Below are positions 1-7,626 of a DNA stretch of 10,396 bases, piece by piece. How positions within the stretch are numbered: position 1 is the first letter of the stretch; each line of letters begins with the position of its first letter. The stretch covers positions 1 through 10,396 of the forward strand of contig JADFGH010000043.1 in NCBI GenBank assembly GCA_022567775.1, read 5' to 3'. The notes below the pieces were generated by a model that had not been told where the DNA came from, made no database searches, and saw nothing but the letters and a program-made list of their open reading frames with translations. This stretch comes from Pseudomonadota bacterium (GTDB taxonomy: Bacteria > Pseudomonadota > Gammaproteobacteria > Steroidobacterales > Woeseiaceae). The translations under genes were made by a program, and so were the position numbers.

Positions 1-119
1 AATTGCCAACGGGGAATATCGAAAACAATCAGCACAGTCCGAACGAGAATATCCGTCTTGGTAATTTCATCGAAGGCATAGCGATCATAATGTCTGTGAT
101 GAGCCAGACCCCGGAATGA
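1..119 (+). CDS. M20-family metallopeptidase, C-terminal fragment (cut by window edge)
   Basis: Read from base 3, this frame is open from the edge to TGA at 117-119 and gives 38 residues. They include LPTGNIENNQHSPNENIRL and then GNFIEGIAIIMSVM. The H-(S/A/G)-P-N-E element followed by a short amphipathic helix is how the second half of the catalytic domain ends in M20/M28-like zinc exopeptidases and deacylases; the His of this motif is a zinc ligand in M20 enzymes. The fragment is too short to give substrate or cell location. It is followed after 52 bases by the DoxX-like gene on the same strand. The call rests on one motif and on the codon-level continuity of the frame. A different amidohydrolase of the same fold is possible. 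Confidence 0.68.
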   Translation, partial: LPTGNIENNQHSPNENIRLGNFIEGIAIIMSVMSQTPE

Positions 120-171
120 ACCGTTTTGGCTGATAACGTGGTAATCTCCGCTTGGGACACGGAGAATTGCG

Positions 172-606
172 ATGCATCCGCACTGGCCGGTTGCAGTTTT
201 CATCGTGCGCTGGATATTGGGCCTCCTGTTTTTCATGGCAGGCTACTGGAAAGTATTCGTCCTGACACCCGCGCAGCACGCTCAACAGTATTTTGTCGAT
301 GGTTTCGCAGACAGCTGGATACCTGACTGGCTGTTACAATTATTCGGTGTCACGATACCATTCGTCGAACTGCTTGCCGGCATTCTGCTTTGTGCAGGCT
401 TACGTACTCGTGAGGCGCTCATTGCCGTCGGCCTCTTGCTGATCGTGACTACCTATGGTCACACGCTGCAACAACCACTGTTCGACATCGATGGTCACAC
501 CTTCACTCGACTTGCATTGATAATTTTCCTTCTTCTTGCTCCTTTGAAGAGTGACCGTTATTCAGTGGATGGCTGGATGCTGCGCTACAAGGAAAAAATC
601 ACCTGA
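172..606 (+). CDS. DoxX-like small integral membrane protein
   Basis: This 144-residue protein is almost entirely hydrophobic, with four predicted membrane segments at about residues 7-27, 57-79, 82-99 and 109-124. The first helix contains RWILGLLFFMAGYWKV and the second PFVELLAGILLCAGL. This is the pattern of DoxX/DoxD-like proteins, where the first helix carries (G/A)-x-K and the second carries E-(L/V)-x-x-G. Length fits the family (about 120-160 residues). The ATG at 172 has GGAG at 161-164, spaced 7 bases, which supports this start. DoxX-like proteins sit in the inner membrane and have been linked to quinone or thiol redox functions, but the biochemical role of most members is unknown and nothing here fixes it. 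The gene lies 52 bases after the M20 fragment and 91 bases before the TPR lipoprotein gene on the same strand. Confidence 0.8.
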   Translation: MHPHWPVAVFIVRWILGLLFFMAGYWKVFVLTPAQHAQQYFVDGFADSWIPDWLLQLFGVTIPFVELLAGILLCAGLRTREALIAVGLLLIVTTYGHTLQQPLFDIDGHTFTRLALIIFLLLAPLKSDRYSVDGWMLRYKEKIT

Positions 607-697
607 CAGCCGAACCGCGACGCTTGGTGAAAGCCAGCCAATTGAGAGTAAAATTGCCGCTACATCTTGTATGCAACCTCGGGAATTAGAAGTAACC

Positions 698-2383
698 ATG
701 CACATACGCATCCGCTTTGTAGCCAATCGGGCCGCGCGAGTTGTGGCTTCCCTCACCATTCTATTGACACTTGCCGCTTGTTCAAACGGTAATAACACAG
801 TAACAACTGATACTGTACCCAGTGCAGATGCGCTTGCGATCGATGCAGATGGCAACACGCTTGGCTCTGTACGCTTTCCAACTTCATGCACTGCCGATGC
901 CCAGCCAATACTTGAACGTGGCCTGGCGCTTCTGCACCACATGAACTACATCAAAGCCAAACATGCATTCCTGCAGGCATCCGACATTGACGCAGAATGT
1001 GCGATTGCCTATTGGGGGGCAGCGATGACGCACGTGCACCCGCTTTGGCCAGATACGATTTTGCCGGAAGCACAGGTATCCGGACAGAAACTCCTGGATA
1101 AAGCCGCCGACGCAAAACATTCGAGCGACAGAGAACGTGCTTACATCAATGCATTGCAAGGCTACTACCGGGAAAATAATCGCAGCGAAATCGAACGCCT
1201 GCGGGCGTTTGAAGATGGCTGGGCAATCGCACATGAAAGTAACCCGCAAGACCTTGAGGCCAGCCTTTTTTATGCACTTGCATTGACGTCAACGGCGGCA
1301 CCCGCCGATAAGACGCTTGCCAATCAGAAGATGGCTGGCGCTATTGCCGAAAATGTGAAAGCGGAAATTCCGCGGCATCCCGGCGCGCACCACTACATCA
1401 TTCATGCTTATGACAATCCTGCGCTGGCTGAAAACGCGCTCGAAACTGCCAGGCAATATGATGACGTTGCGCCCGAGAACACGCATGCATTGCATATGAC
1501 CAGCCACATCTTCACGCGGCTTGGATTGTGGCCTGAGTCAATTACCTATAACCGCCGTGCCGCCAATGCGGCATTTGATCGCACCCTATCCGGGGAAGTC
1601 TCTATTCACTATCTGCATGCGCTCGATTACCTCGCGTATGCATTCTTGCAGCAGGCCAACGACCTCGAAGCAGATGAAGTCCTGCAGGAACTATCTGCAT
1701 TGGAAGCTCCATTTCAGAATCACGCTGCCAATGCGTATGCTTTTGCTGCAATCCCTGTTCGATTGGGACTTGACCGCCGGGACTGGGAGTTGGCGTCGCA
1801 GGCGACTCCAAGATGGCCGGATACAATCAAATGGGAGGAGTATCCGCATCTGGTCGCCATACCTGAATTTGCCCGGGCACTTGGCTCAGCAAAACAGGGA
1901 AACTTCGCGACGGCAGAGGAGGCAATCAGCGAATTGGAGGTTCTTCAGGAACAGGCTGAATCGCTGAATATGCCCTACGACTGGGGTATTCAGGTCGCCA
2001 TTCAAAAAATCAGCGCCGAAGCCTGGCTGGCATTCGAGCAAGGCGATCAGGAAAGGGCACTCGACCTGATGAGCAAGGCCGCAGAGATGGAAGCGAGCAC
2101 TGATAAGAACCCGGTCACGCCCGGCGAAGTGCTGCCGGCCCGCGAACTTTACGGCGACATGTTGCTTGAAACAGGCAATTATGAGGCTGCTCGCACCGAA
2201 TACGAGGCTACGCTCGACAGGTCACCGAACCGATTTTTCAGCTTGTATGGCGCTGGCCGCGCCGCCGAACTCAGTGATGATACGGAAACAGCAGCGAAGT
2301 ATTATCAACTGTTACTGGAGAACTGTCCCGACGCGAGCGGAGACAGGCCGCAACTTGATCACGCGCGAAATTTTCTCGGATGA
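698..2383 (+). CDS. TPR lipoprotein with conserved His motifs (HPGAxHY..IHA / HMxSHI family)
   Basis: The 561-residue protein begins with a lipoprotein signal: basic MHIRIRFVANRAAR, a hydrophobic stretch, then lipobox TLAAC with Cys28, so it is probably anchored in the outer membrane or periplasm. The frame stays open upstream to 551, but that extension would bury the signal, so ATG 698 is preferred; only a weak purine-rich AGAAG precedes it. Residues about 50-130 contain the family pattern SC...RGLALLHHMNY..A...F and AYWGAAMTHVHPLW. Two His-rich motifs follow: HPGAHHYIIHAYDNP at 227-241 and HALHMTSHIFTRLGLW at 263-278. The last part (about 475-545) has TPR-type helices (ARELYGDMLLETGNYEAA). 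These proteins are widespread in environmental proteobacteria and have no settled function. The spacing of the His residues suggests a metal site, but that is inference. Its relation to the neighbouring DoxX-like and rimK genes is unknown. Confidence 0.82.
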   Translation: MHIRIRFVANRAARVVASLTILLTLAACSNGNNTVTTDTVPSADALAIDADGNTLGSVRFPTSCTADAQPILERGLALLHHMNYIKAKHAFLQASDIDAECAIAYWGAAMTHVHPLWPDTILPEAQVSGQKLLDKAADAKHSSDRERAYINALQGYYRENNRSEIERLRAFEDGWAIAHESNPQDLEASLFYALALTSTAAPADKTLANQKMAGAIAENVKAEIPRHPGAHHYIIHAYDNPALAENALETARQYDDVAPENTHALHMTSHIFTRLGLWPESITYNRRAANAAFDRTLSGEVSIHYLHALDYLAYAFLQQANDLEADEVLQELSALEAPFQNHAANAYAFAAIPVRLGLDRRDWELASQATPRWPDTIKWEEYPHLVAIPEFARALGSAKQGNFATAEEAISELEVLQEQAESLNMPYDWGIQVAIQKISAEAWLAFEQGDQERALDLMSKAAEMEASTDKNPVTPGEVLPARELYGDMLLETGNYEAARTEYEATLDRSPNRFFSLYGAGRAAELSDDTETAAKYYQLLLENCPDASGDRPQLDHARNFLG

Positions 2384-2480
2384 AATTTGAATTTACAGAA
2401 AGGATTTGACGGATACCAACACAGTCAAACTGGACGACATTGCGACACACTTTTTTCTTGGGCAATAGTGGAGAGCGATT

Positions 2481-3902
2481 GTGACTGATACCGACTCGAA
2501 AATCATCGTAGGCAGTCAGGAGTGGTGTGGTTTTCCTGATCTCGGGGTTCCCGCCATAAAAGCGCGCGTGGATTCCGGCGCCAAGACTTCATCGATTCAT
2601 GCATTCAATATCGAGCCGTTCAAACGGCATGGCGAGTCCTGGGTCAGTTTCGAAGTGCATCCGCTGGAGGGCAACAGGCGCACCACATTGAAGTGTGAGT
2701 CGATGGTCATTGACCGGCGACTGATCCGCAGTTCCAGTGGCATTGCAGAAAAACGCTATGTTATCAGCACGCCATTCTCTCTCGGCTACCGGGTCTGGGA
2801 CATCGAGTTGACGCTTGCCAACCGCGATTCGATGGGCTATCGCCTGTTGCTCGGCCGGGAAGCAATGAGTGACCGAATCCTGGTCGATCCGTCTGCGAGT
2901 TTTTGCCACGGAGAAATTGGCGACGAGCAAATCGATCACATGTATGGAAAGATCGAGAGTACGCACGGCGGCTTGCGAATCGCGTTGCTGGCATCGGATC
3001 CGAAACTGTTCAGCAACAAACGAATCATCGAGTCCGGCGAGGAGCGGGGTCACGAGATGCTGTTCGTCAATATCCGGCATTGCTATATGAAGCTCGACGC
3101 CACGACGCCCGAGGTACATTACCGCGGCGGCCGCAAGCTGGACGATCTTGATGCGGTAATTACCCGAATTCGCCCAAGTGCGACTTTTTATGGATGCGCC
3201 ATTGCCCGGCAGTTTGAAAGCATGGGCGTGTATACGATGAACTCATCCAAGTCTATTGCGCAATCCAGAGACAAGCTCTACGCATTGCAATTGCTGATTC
3301 ACAACGGGCTTGATATTCCGATAACCGGCTTCGCGAACTCGCCAATGGATACCAATGACCTGATCGATATGGTTGGCGGTGCTCCATTGATCGTAAAACT
3401 GCTCGAGGGTTCGCAGGGCCGCGGCGTCGTTCTTGCCGAAACCCGCAAGGCCGCCGAGAGTGTAATCAACGCATTCAAGACATTACGTGCAAACCTCCTG
3501 GTACAGCAATTCATCAAGGAGGCGCAAGGCAAGGACCTCAGGTGTTTCGTCATCGACGGCAAAGTCGTGGCCACCATTCAGCGGGAAGCGGCGCCGGGAG
3601 ATTTTCGTGCAAATATTCACCAGGGCGGCAAGGCGCGGGTCGTGCGTATGACGAAAGATGAACGTCAGCTGGCTGTCAAGGCAGCGAAAACCATGGGTCT
3701 TTCGGTCGCAGGTGTCGATATCATTCGATCGCAGTCGGGTCCGTTGTTACTCGAAGTCAATTCATCGCCAGGTCTGGAGGGAATTCAGACGGCGACCGGC
3801 AAAGACATTGCCGGCATGATGATTACGTCAATCGAAAAACACATGCACTGGGCCCGGCAACCTCTTCTCGCAGAAGTTGGCAGGACGAAACTGGCGTCGT
3901 GA
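2481..3902 (+). CDS. rimK: RimB-RimK fusion: retropepsin-like protease domain plus ribosomal protein S6 glutamate ligase
   Basis: The 473-residue protein has two domains. Residues about 8-155 match the RimB / 'ATP-dependent zinc protease' (DUF785-like) family, with an aspartic-protease type active-site segment VDSGAKTSSIHA at 30-41 (Asp31) and the second-half signature YRLLLGREAM at 120-129. Residues about 165-455 are a full-length RimK ATP-grasp ligase, close to E. coli RimK. They include the DKLYALQLL segment, GGAPLIVKLLEGSQGRGVV (299-317, ATP-binding Lys306), a RCFVIDGKVVA strand, and EVNSSPGLEG (425-434, metal-binding Glu425 and Asn427). RimK adds glutamates to the C terminus of ribosomal protein S6; RimB in Pseudomonas trims such tails. 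The start is GTG with GGAGAG at 2470-2475; an in-frame TAG at 2466-2468 excludes an ATG further upstream. The stop lies 9 bases from the converging hydrolase gene. Both active sites look intact. Cytoplasmic. Confidence 0.93.
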   Translation: MTDTDSKIIVGSQEWCGFPDLGVPAIKARVDSGAKTSSIHAFNIEPFKRHGESWVSFEVHPLEGNRRTTLKCESMVIDRRLIRSSSGIAEKRYVISTPFSLGYRVWDIELTLANRDSMGYRLLLGREAMSDRILVDPSASFCHGEIGDEQIDHMYGKIESTHGGLRIALLASDPKLFSNKRIIESGEERGHEMLFVNIRHCYMKLDATTPEVHYRGGRKLDDLDAVITRIRPSATFYGCAIARQFESMGVYTMNSSKSIAQSRDKLYALQLLIHNGLDIPITGFANSPMDTNDLIDMVGGAPLIVKLLEGSQGRGVVLAETRKAAESVINAFKTLRANLLVQQFIKEAQGKDLRCFVIDGKVVATIQREAAPGDFRANIHQGGKARVVRMTKDERQLAVKAAKTMGLSVAGVDIIRSQSGPLLLEVNSSPGLEGIQTATGKDIAGMMITSIEKHMHWARQPLLAEVGRTKLAS

Positions 3903-3911
3903 CATGCGCTC

Positions 3912-4856
3912 CTACAGCGACACGCCCTGCAGGAAGCCAACAAGCTCGTGGATGAAATAGGCGCGCGGTGATTCCAGGAATGCTGCGTGGTCGCCACCCG
4001 GGACGGTCACCCACTGTTTATGTCCGGTCGCGAGCCGCGTGTATAGCTTGGCCTGATACTCAGCCGGCGCCAGTGGATCATGTTCACCGGCAATGACCAG
4101 CGTCGGCAGGTGAATCTGCGAAGCGTCCAGCGCGTTGTATTGATTGGCATGCCTGACGTCCACCCTGACCGGGTCCGTCTCGAGTGAACGCGCAACGTAG
4201 GCAGCTATCGCTTTCTGGCTGATCGATCCCGGCGTAATAAAGTCACTCGCCGCTGCCTCGGCGGTGTTTCTTGCTTTTGCGGGTTCCATGCCCGGCTCGT
4301 CCGGCGGCAGATCGACGTCGTCATCGCGCCAGTAACCGAACAAGGTCAGCGAAGCAACCCGATCGGGGTGGCGCTGCACCATTAATTGCGAAATCGTCGA
4401 ACCCATGGACCAGCCGAACAGGTGAGGCTTTAGGTCCCAGTCATTCGAGCCTGCAATCCAGTCAATGACGATCGCCACATCGTCGGCGGCACGGTTCGGC
4501 GTCAGCCATTCTGTTTCATCTCTCGGTGTCTCCCCGTATCCGCGAAGGTCAACGGCAAAAACCGCGTATCCCTCATCAACGAGCCCGTCCAGCAGGGACA
4601 GCGCTTCACCCTCGACCTGCAAATCGAAGTCAGGTAACGCGCTCCAGGTTCTGCCATGCACCAGCAAGATCGCCTCGGAAGCACCAACAGCACTCTTTTC
4701 CCACAAGGCAAGTGGATGGCCATCCGCCATCACGGTGTGTCTCTGCAGTTCCGCTTTGTCTGCTGCCAGTCCGGGATTGACGGCAAGCAGCGCCAGCATC
4801 AGGACCTGTAATGTCCAGGCGGATCGCGTTAGAGTCATCGAACGATTGGGCAGCAT
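3912..4856 (-). CDS. Exported alpha/beta hydrolase
   Basis: This 314-residue protein has a signal peptide: Arg-containing n-region, hydrophobic TLQVLMLALLAV, probable cleavage after GLA at 29-31. The body is a canonical alpha/beta hydrolase fold. LLVHGRTW (64-71) is the oxyanion segment, VDLRGYGET (102-110) the strand-4 turn, and GWSMGS (148-153) the nucleophile elbow with Ser150. Asp260 in GEHDPLAP and His290 in GGDHAAFL complete the triad. The insertion between Ser and Asp (about 174-235) would form the lid. Substrate cannot be read; esterase, lipase or haloperoxidase-like activity are all possible for this fold. Two starts are possible, Met1 (4856) and Met7 (4838). Neither has a strong ribosome site, but only Met1 has GGTG at a reasonable distance. 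The gene diverges from the META-domain gene across 101 bases. Confidence 0.88.
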   Translation of the reverse strand: MLPNRSMTLTRSAWTLQVLMLALLAVNPGLAADKAELQRHTVMADGHPLALWEKSAVGASEAILLVHGRTWSALPDFDLQVEGEALSLLDGLVDEGYAVFAVDLRGYGETPRDETEWLTPNRAADDVAIVIDWIAGSNDWDLKPHLFGWSMGSTISQLMVQRHPDRVASLTLFGYWRDDDVDLPPDEPGMEPAKARNTAEAAASDFITPGSISQKAIAAYVARSLETDPVRVDVRHANQYNALDASQIHLPTLVIAGEHDPLAPAEYQAKLYTRLATGHKQWVTVPGGDHAAFLESPRAYFIHELVGFLQGVSL

Positions 4857-4885
4857 GTCGTCACCGGGTAGTGGAATGGATGGGC

Positions 4886-4914
4886 AATTTGAGCAGATTG
4901 CAGCCCGAATTTGA
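4886..4914. promoter_or_regulatory. Paired AATTTGA direct repeat in the divergent intergenic region
   Basis: AATTTGA occurs at 4886-4892 and again at 4908-4914, exactly 22 bases apart (about two helical turns). It lies between the divergent hydrolase and META-domain genes. Such spacing fits a transcription-factor site, or -35/-10-like elements for the rightward gene (TTGAGC, 16 bases, TTGAAT). Seven-base repeats in a 101-base space can arise by chance, so this is weak. Confidence 0.2.
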
Positions 4915-4957
4915 ATAACCTGCCGTCATTGTCGGTTTCGCCTGGCGAGGTGCCTGC

Positions 4958-5416
4958 ATGAAAGCTATGGTTGGATTCGTGTTTTTCCTGCTGTTCCTTG
5001 CGGGTTATGCCCTCGTCACCCTCTGGAACATGGGTGAGGACGCGGAAATCAGCGTACCCACGGTCACCGAACTGTCAGCATCTGCGTGGCGCCCGTCCCA
5101 TATTGGCGAAATGAAGCTCGATGAAGATACCAGCCTGTATGTGCAATTCGAGACTGACGGCAAACTCGGTGGCTATGCCGGCTGTAACCGTTTTTTCGGT
5201 AGCTTCGAGTTAAGCGACAACGCAATCCATATTGAACCGCTTGGCATTACCCGCATGGCGTGCGCATCACAGATAATGTCATTCGAAATATCATTTATTG
5301 AAGCATTGCAATCGGCAACCACCGTTGCCCGTGCAAACACGCGGATCGCCTTGCGAAACGATCAGGGACAGGCCGTTGCCCGATTTGATGCAATCGAAAG
5401 GCAAGACACACAGTAA
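4958..5416 (+). CDS. META-domain protein with single membrane anchor (HslJ-like)
   Basis: The 152-residue protein starts with a hydrophobic segment at residues 5-23 (VGFVFFLLFLAGYALVTLW) that is either an uncleaved anchor or a signal sequence. No lipobox Cys follows it. Residues about 38-148 are a META domain: W..SHIGEMKL at the start, then YAGCNRFFGSFEL (73-85), IEPLGITRMAC (92-102), and F.ISFIEAL afterwards. The two cysteines, Cys76 and Cys102, are in the positions conserved in HslJ/META proteins. META domains are found in envelope stress and motility-associated proteins; in E. coli HslJ is linked to novobiocin resistance. A specific role here is not visible. Start ATG 4958 is supported by GCGAGG ending 7 bases upstream (GAGG at 4947-4950). 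The stop lies 9 bases from the end of the converging S9 peptidase gene. Confidence 0.87.
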   Translation: MKAMVGFVFFLLFLAGYALVTLWNMGEDAEISVPTVTELSASAWRPSHIGEMKLDEDTSLYVQFETDGKLGGYAGCNRFFGSFELSDNAIHIEPLGITRMACASQIMSFEISFIEALQSATTVARANTRIALRNDQGQAVARFDAIERQDTQ

Positions 5417-5425
5417 GGTCCGCGC

Positions 5426-7507
5426 CTATTCGTCTTCGCCCGCCTCGACTTCTCCATCAAGCGTGTACTTGTTGTACCACGACATCATGTAGAGGATCGT
5501 CCGCATGTAGTTCGAAGGTCTTGAGCCCGTTCCGTGGTATTGATCGTTGAAGCGCAACAACTTTGCAGGCACACCGAGGATCTTGAGCGCGGCGAAGTAT
5601 TCCTCTGACTGAGCCATGGGCGTCCGCCTGTCCTGTTCGCCGGTCATTATTGCGGTCGGTGTTTTGACATTGCCGACATACATAAGCGTCGAATGATGAA
5701 GCCAGTCCGTTGGATCTTCCCAGAATGGTTTCTGAAAAAACGAGAATGAGAAATACGGTATGTCCGTGGTACCCGCCATGCTCAGCCAGTTGGTAACCGG
5801 GCAGCGTACGGCTGCCGCGGCGAACCGGTCTGTGTGCCCGATCACCCAACTTGATAGCACACCACCGCCGCTACAGCCGCCAACATACATGCGCTTCTCA
5901 TCGATATAGCCCCGCTCAATCAGCGCATCGACGCCGCCCATCAAATCCAGATAATCGACACTGGGATAGGCATGATCGATGGCCTGGGAAAACGCTTCAC
6001 CGTACCCGGTGCTGCCACGCGGATTCGTGTAAAGCACGACAAAACCGTTGCTCGCAAACACCTGGTACTGAAAGTTAAATCGGCCAACATACATGCCAAA
6101 TGGGCCACCGTGAATCTCCATGAGCAGCGGGTATTTTTTGTCTGGATCGAAATTCGGCGGCTTGACGATCCAGCCGTGTGCCCGATTCCCATCGGACGCC
6201 TCATACCAGAATTCTTCATGCGACCCAAGCGATTTGTCTGTCAGTAAATCGCTGTTGACCGAGGTCAGTTTCTCGGGCGCACCGCGACCGTTGAGCAGGA
6301 ATGAATGCACATCACCGGGTTCATAGAAGGAACTCCTGACACCAACTCCCGTGGATGTCGCGCGATTCACAGATTGCAGGCTAATAGAATGCTGACCGCT
6401 TGTTACCGACCGTACATCACCGTTCAGGTTTGAGAAGAATACGTTGACGTATCCTTCATCTTGTGCCGTGAAGTAAAATCCACGATTGTTATTCGCCCAC
6501 ATGAGATTACTTGCGGGCCGGTCAAAGTCGGCGGCTACCAGCCGCGCATTGCTGCCATCACTGTCCATAACGTGGATTCGCGGCATTTCATACGTAACGT
6601 CTGATTCTTCGTAACCCAGATACGCGATTCGACGTCCATCATTTGAAACGGCAGGTCCCGACCAGTAACCCGGCACAGTCGTAAGCTGCGTGATTTCCCT
6701 TGACGCGACATCGATCGAGTAAATTTGGGATTTCCTGTAGACAAAGTCACCGTCCGAATCATTTAATCCGTCGAAAATGATGGTGTTGCCATCCGGCATC
6801 CAGCTAAGGCCGGCGCCGAAGTACAAACCGTCAAACCGTGACCCGACATTCCAGTCGCCCTCAGTCAACTGACGCGCGGTCCCTGACTCGGCCGGCACCA
6901 CGAACAGGTGCATGAAGCCCGGCTCCGTGAAACCAACCCCATCCTGCCGATAGTGCAGCCGGTCGAGGACTCGCGGTGGCTCGGTCCACTCCGCCCCTTC
7001 CGGTGCCGACGGCAGGTCGATGTCCCATTTGTCCTTCGTTGGCACGATCGCCACGAATGCAATCTGCTCGCCGCCCGGCGACCATTCAGGCGATGACGGC
7101 GATATGTCGATGCGCGTGACCTGGGACACGGCGCCTTCATCATTCATCCAGCGGATGAAAATCTGCGGCTTGTCGTTGTCGCCCTTGGCGATAAAGAGGA
7201 TGCGATCACCACTTGGTGACCAGCGCGCATTCGAACCGTCAATCAGAAACCGGTGACGCGAGCCATCCGCATCCATGATCCACAGAGCCGAGGCCCAGTT
7301 GTCTGTTTTCTGGTCGACCCACCGCCGGGTGTAAATAACCTGACGGCCGTTCGGCGATATCCGGGCGTCATTGACCTGCTCGAAATCCAGGTAATCGGCG
7401 ACACCCAGAAGACTCTCATCTTCCGCTATAGCGCTGCCCGGGACACCGAACGTGATCACGCTCAGTAGGACAACGATAATACATGTCATCGGCATTTTGC
7501 TTTTCAT
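5426..7507 (-). CDS. Exported S9-family (prolyl oligopeptidase-like) serine peptidase
   Basis: The 693-residue protein has a clear signal peptide: MKSKMPMT, then a hydrophobic core, with cleavage expected after AIA at 26-28. Residues about 30-430 form a WD40/TolB-like beta-propeller with repeated blades ending in (S/N)P.G..I.(Y/F) (e.g. ISPNGRQVIYTRR, WSPSGDRILF, WSPGGEQIAFVA). Residues about 445-680 are the alpha/beta hydrolase catalytic domain: EIHGGPFGMY, NPRGSTGYGEAF, nucleophile elbow GGCSGGG (Ser546), Asp626 in GEQDRRTP, and His658 in NDQYHGTG. This is the S9C acylaminoacyl/dipeptidyl peptidase-like layout, at usual length. It probably cleaves short peptides in the periplasm or outside the cell. 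A purine-rich AAAGAGAA precedes the ATG. The parA gene lies upstream on the same strand, 119 bases away. The elbow has Cys-Ser-Gly where the commonest S9C form has Ser-Tyr. Confidence 0.94.
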   Translation of the reverse strand: MKSKMPMTCIIVVLLSVITFGVPGSAIAEDESLLGVADYLDFEQVNDARISPNGRQVIYTRRWVDQKTDNWASALWIMDADGSRHRFLIDGSNARWSPSGDRILFIAKGDNDKPQIFIRWMNDEGAVSQVTRIDISPSSPEWSPGGEQIAFVAIVPTKDKWDIDLPSAPEGAEWTEPPRVLDRLHYRQDGVGFTEPGFMHLFVVPAESGTARQLTEGDWNVGSRFDGLYFGAGLSWMPDGNTIIFDGLNDSDGDFVYRKSQIYSIDVASREITQLTTVPGYWSGPAVSNDGRRIAYLGYEESDVTYEMPRIHVMDSDGSNARLVAADFDRPASNLMWANNNRGFYFTAQDEGYVNVFFSNLNGDVRSVTSGQHSISLQSVNRATSTGVGVRSSFYEPGDVHSFLLNGRGAPEKLTSVNSDLLTDKSLGSHEEFWYEASDGNRAHGWIVKPPNFDPDKKYPLLMEIHGGPFGMYVGRFNFQYQVFASNGFVVLYTNPRGSTGYGEAFSQAIDHAYPSVDYLDLMGGVDALIERGYIDEKRMYVGGCSGGGVLSSWVIGHTDRFAAAAVRCPVTNWLSMAGTTDIPYFSFSFFQKPFWEDPTDWLHHSTLMYVGNVKTPTAIMTGEQDRRTPMAQSEEYFAALKILGVPAKLLRFNDQYHGTGSRPSNYMRTILYMMSWYNKYTLDGEVEAGEDE

Positions 7508-7626
7508 CGGATTCTCTTTTGTGTGTTGGTCGGTCCCGGGTTGACGGACACATTGTCAGGGTATTTGCACATGATAACGCACGAGGCATTCGCATGCCGC
7601 CCACGCCGGGTACCGGTATTCTGACG

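Noticed and set aside
551..697. N-terminal extension of the TPR lipoprotein
   Set aside because: It overlaps the DoxX gene and would bury a clear lipoprotein signal. ATG 698 gives a proper signal with Cys28.
562..1249. Antisense frames over the TPR gene and other long shadows over rimK and the S9 peptidase
   Set aside because: Their products have Cys/Arg/Ser-rich shadow composition, no family motifs, and the opposite strand is clearly coding.
3903..3920. Possible REP remnant (GCTCCTACAGCG) at the rimK/hydrolase junction
   Set aside because: Only the CTCCTACA end matches, the GC stem is missing, and most of the sequence codes for the hydrolase C terminus.
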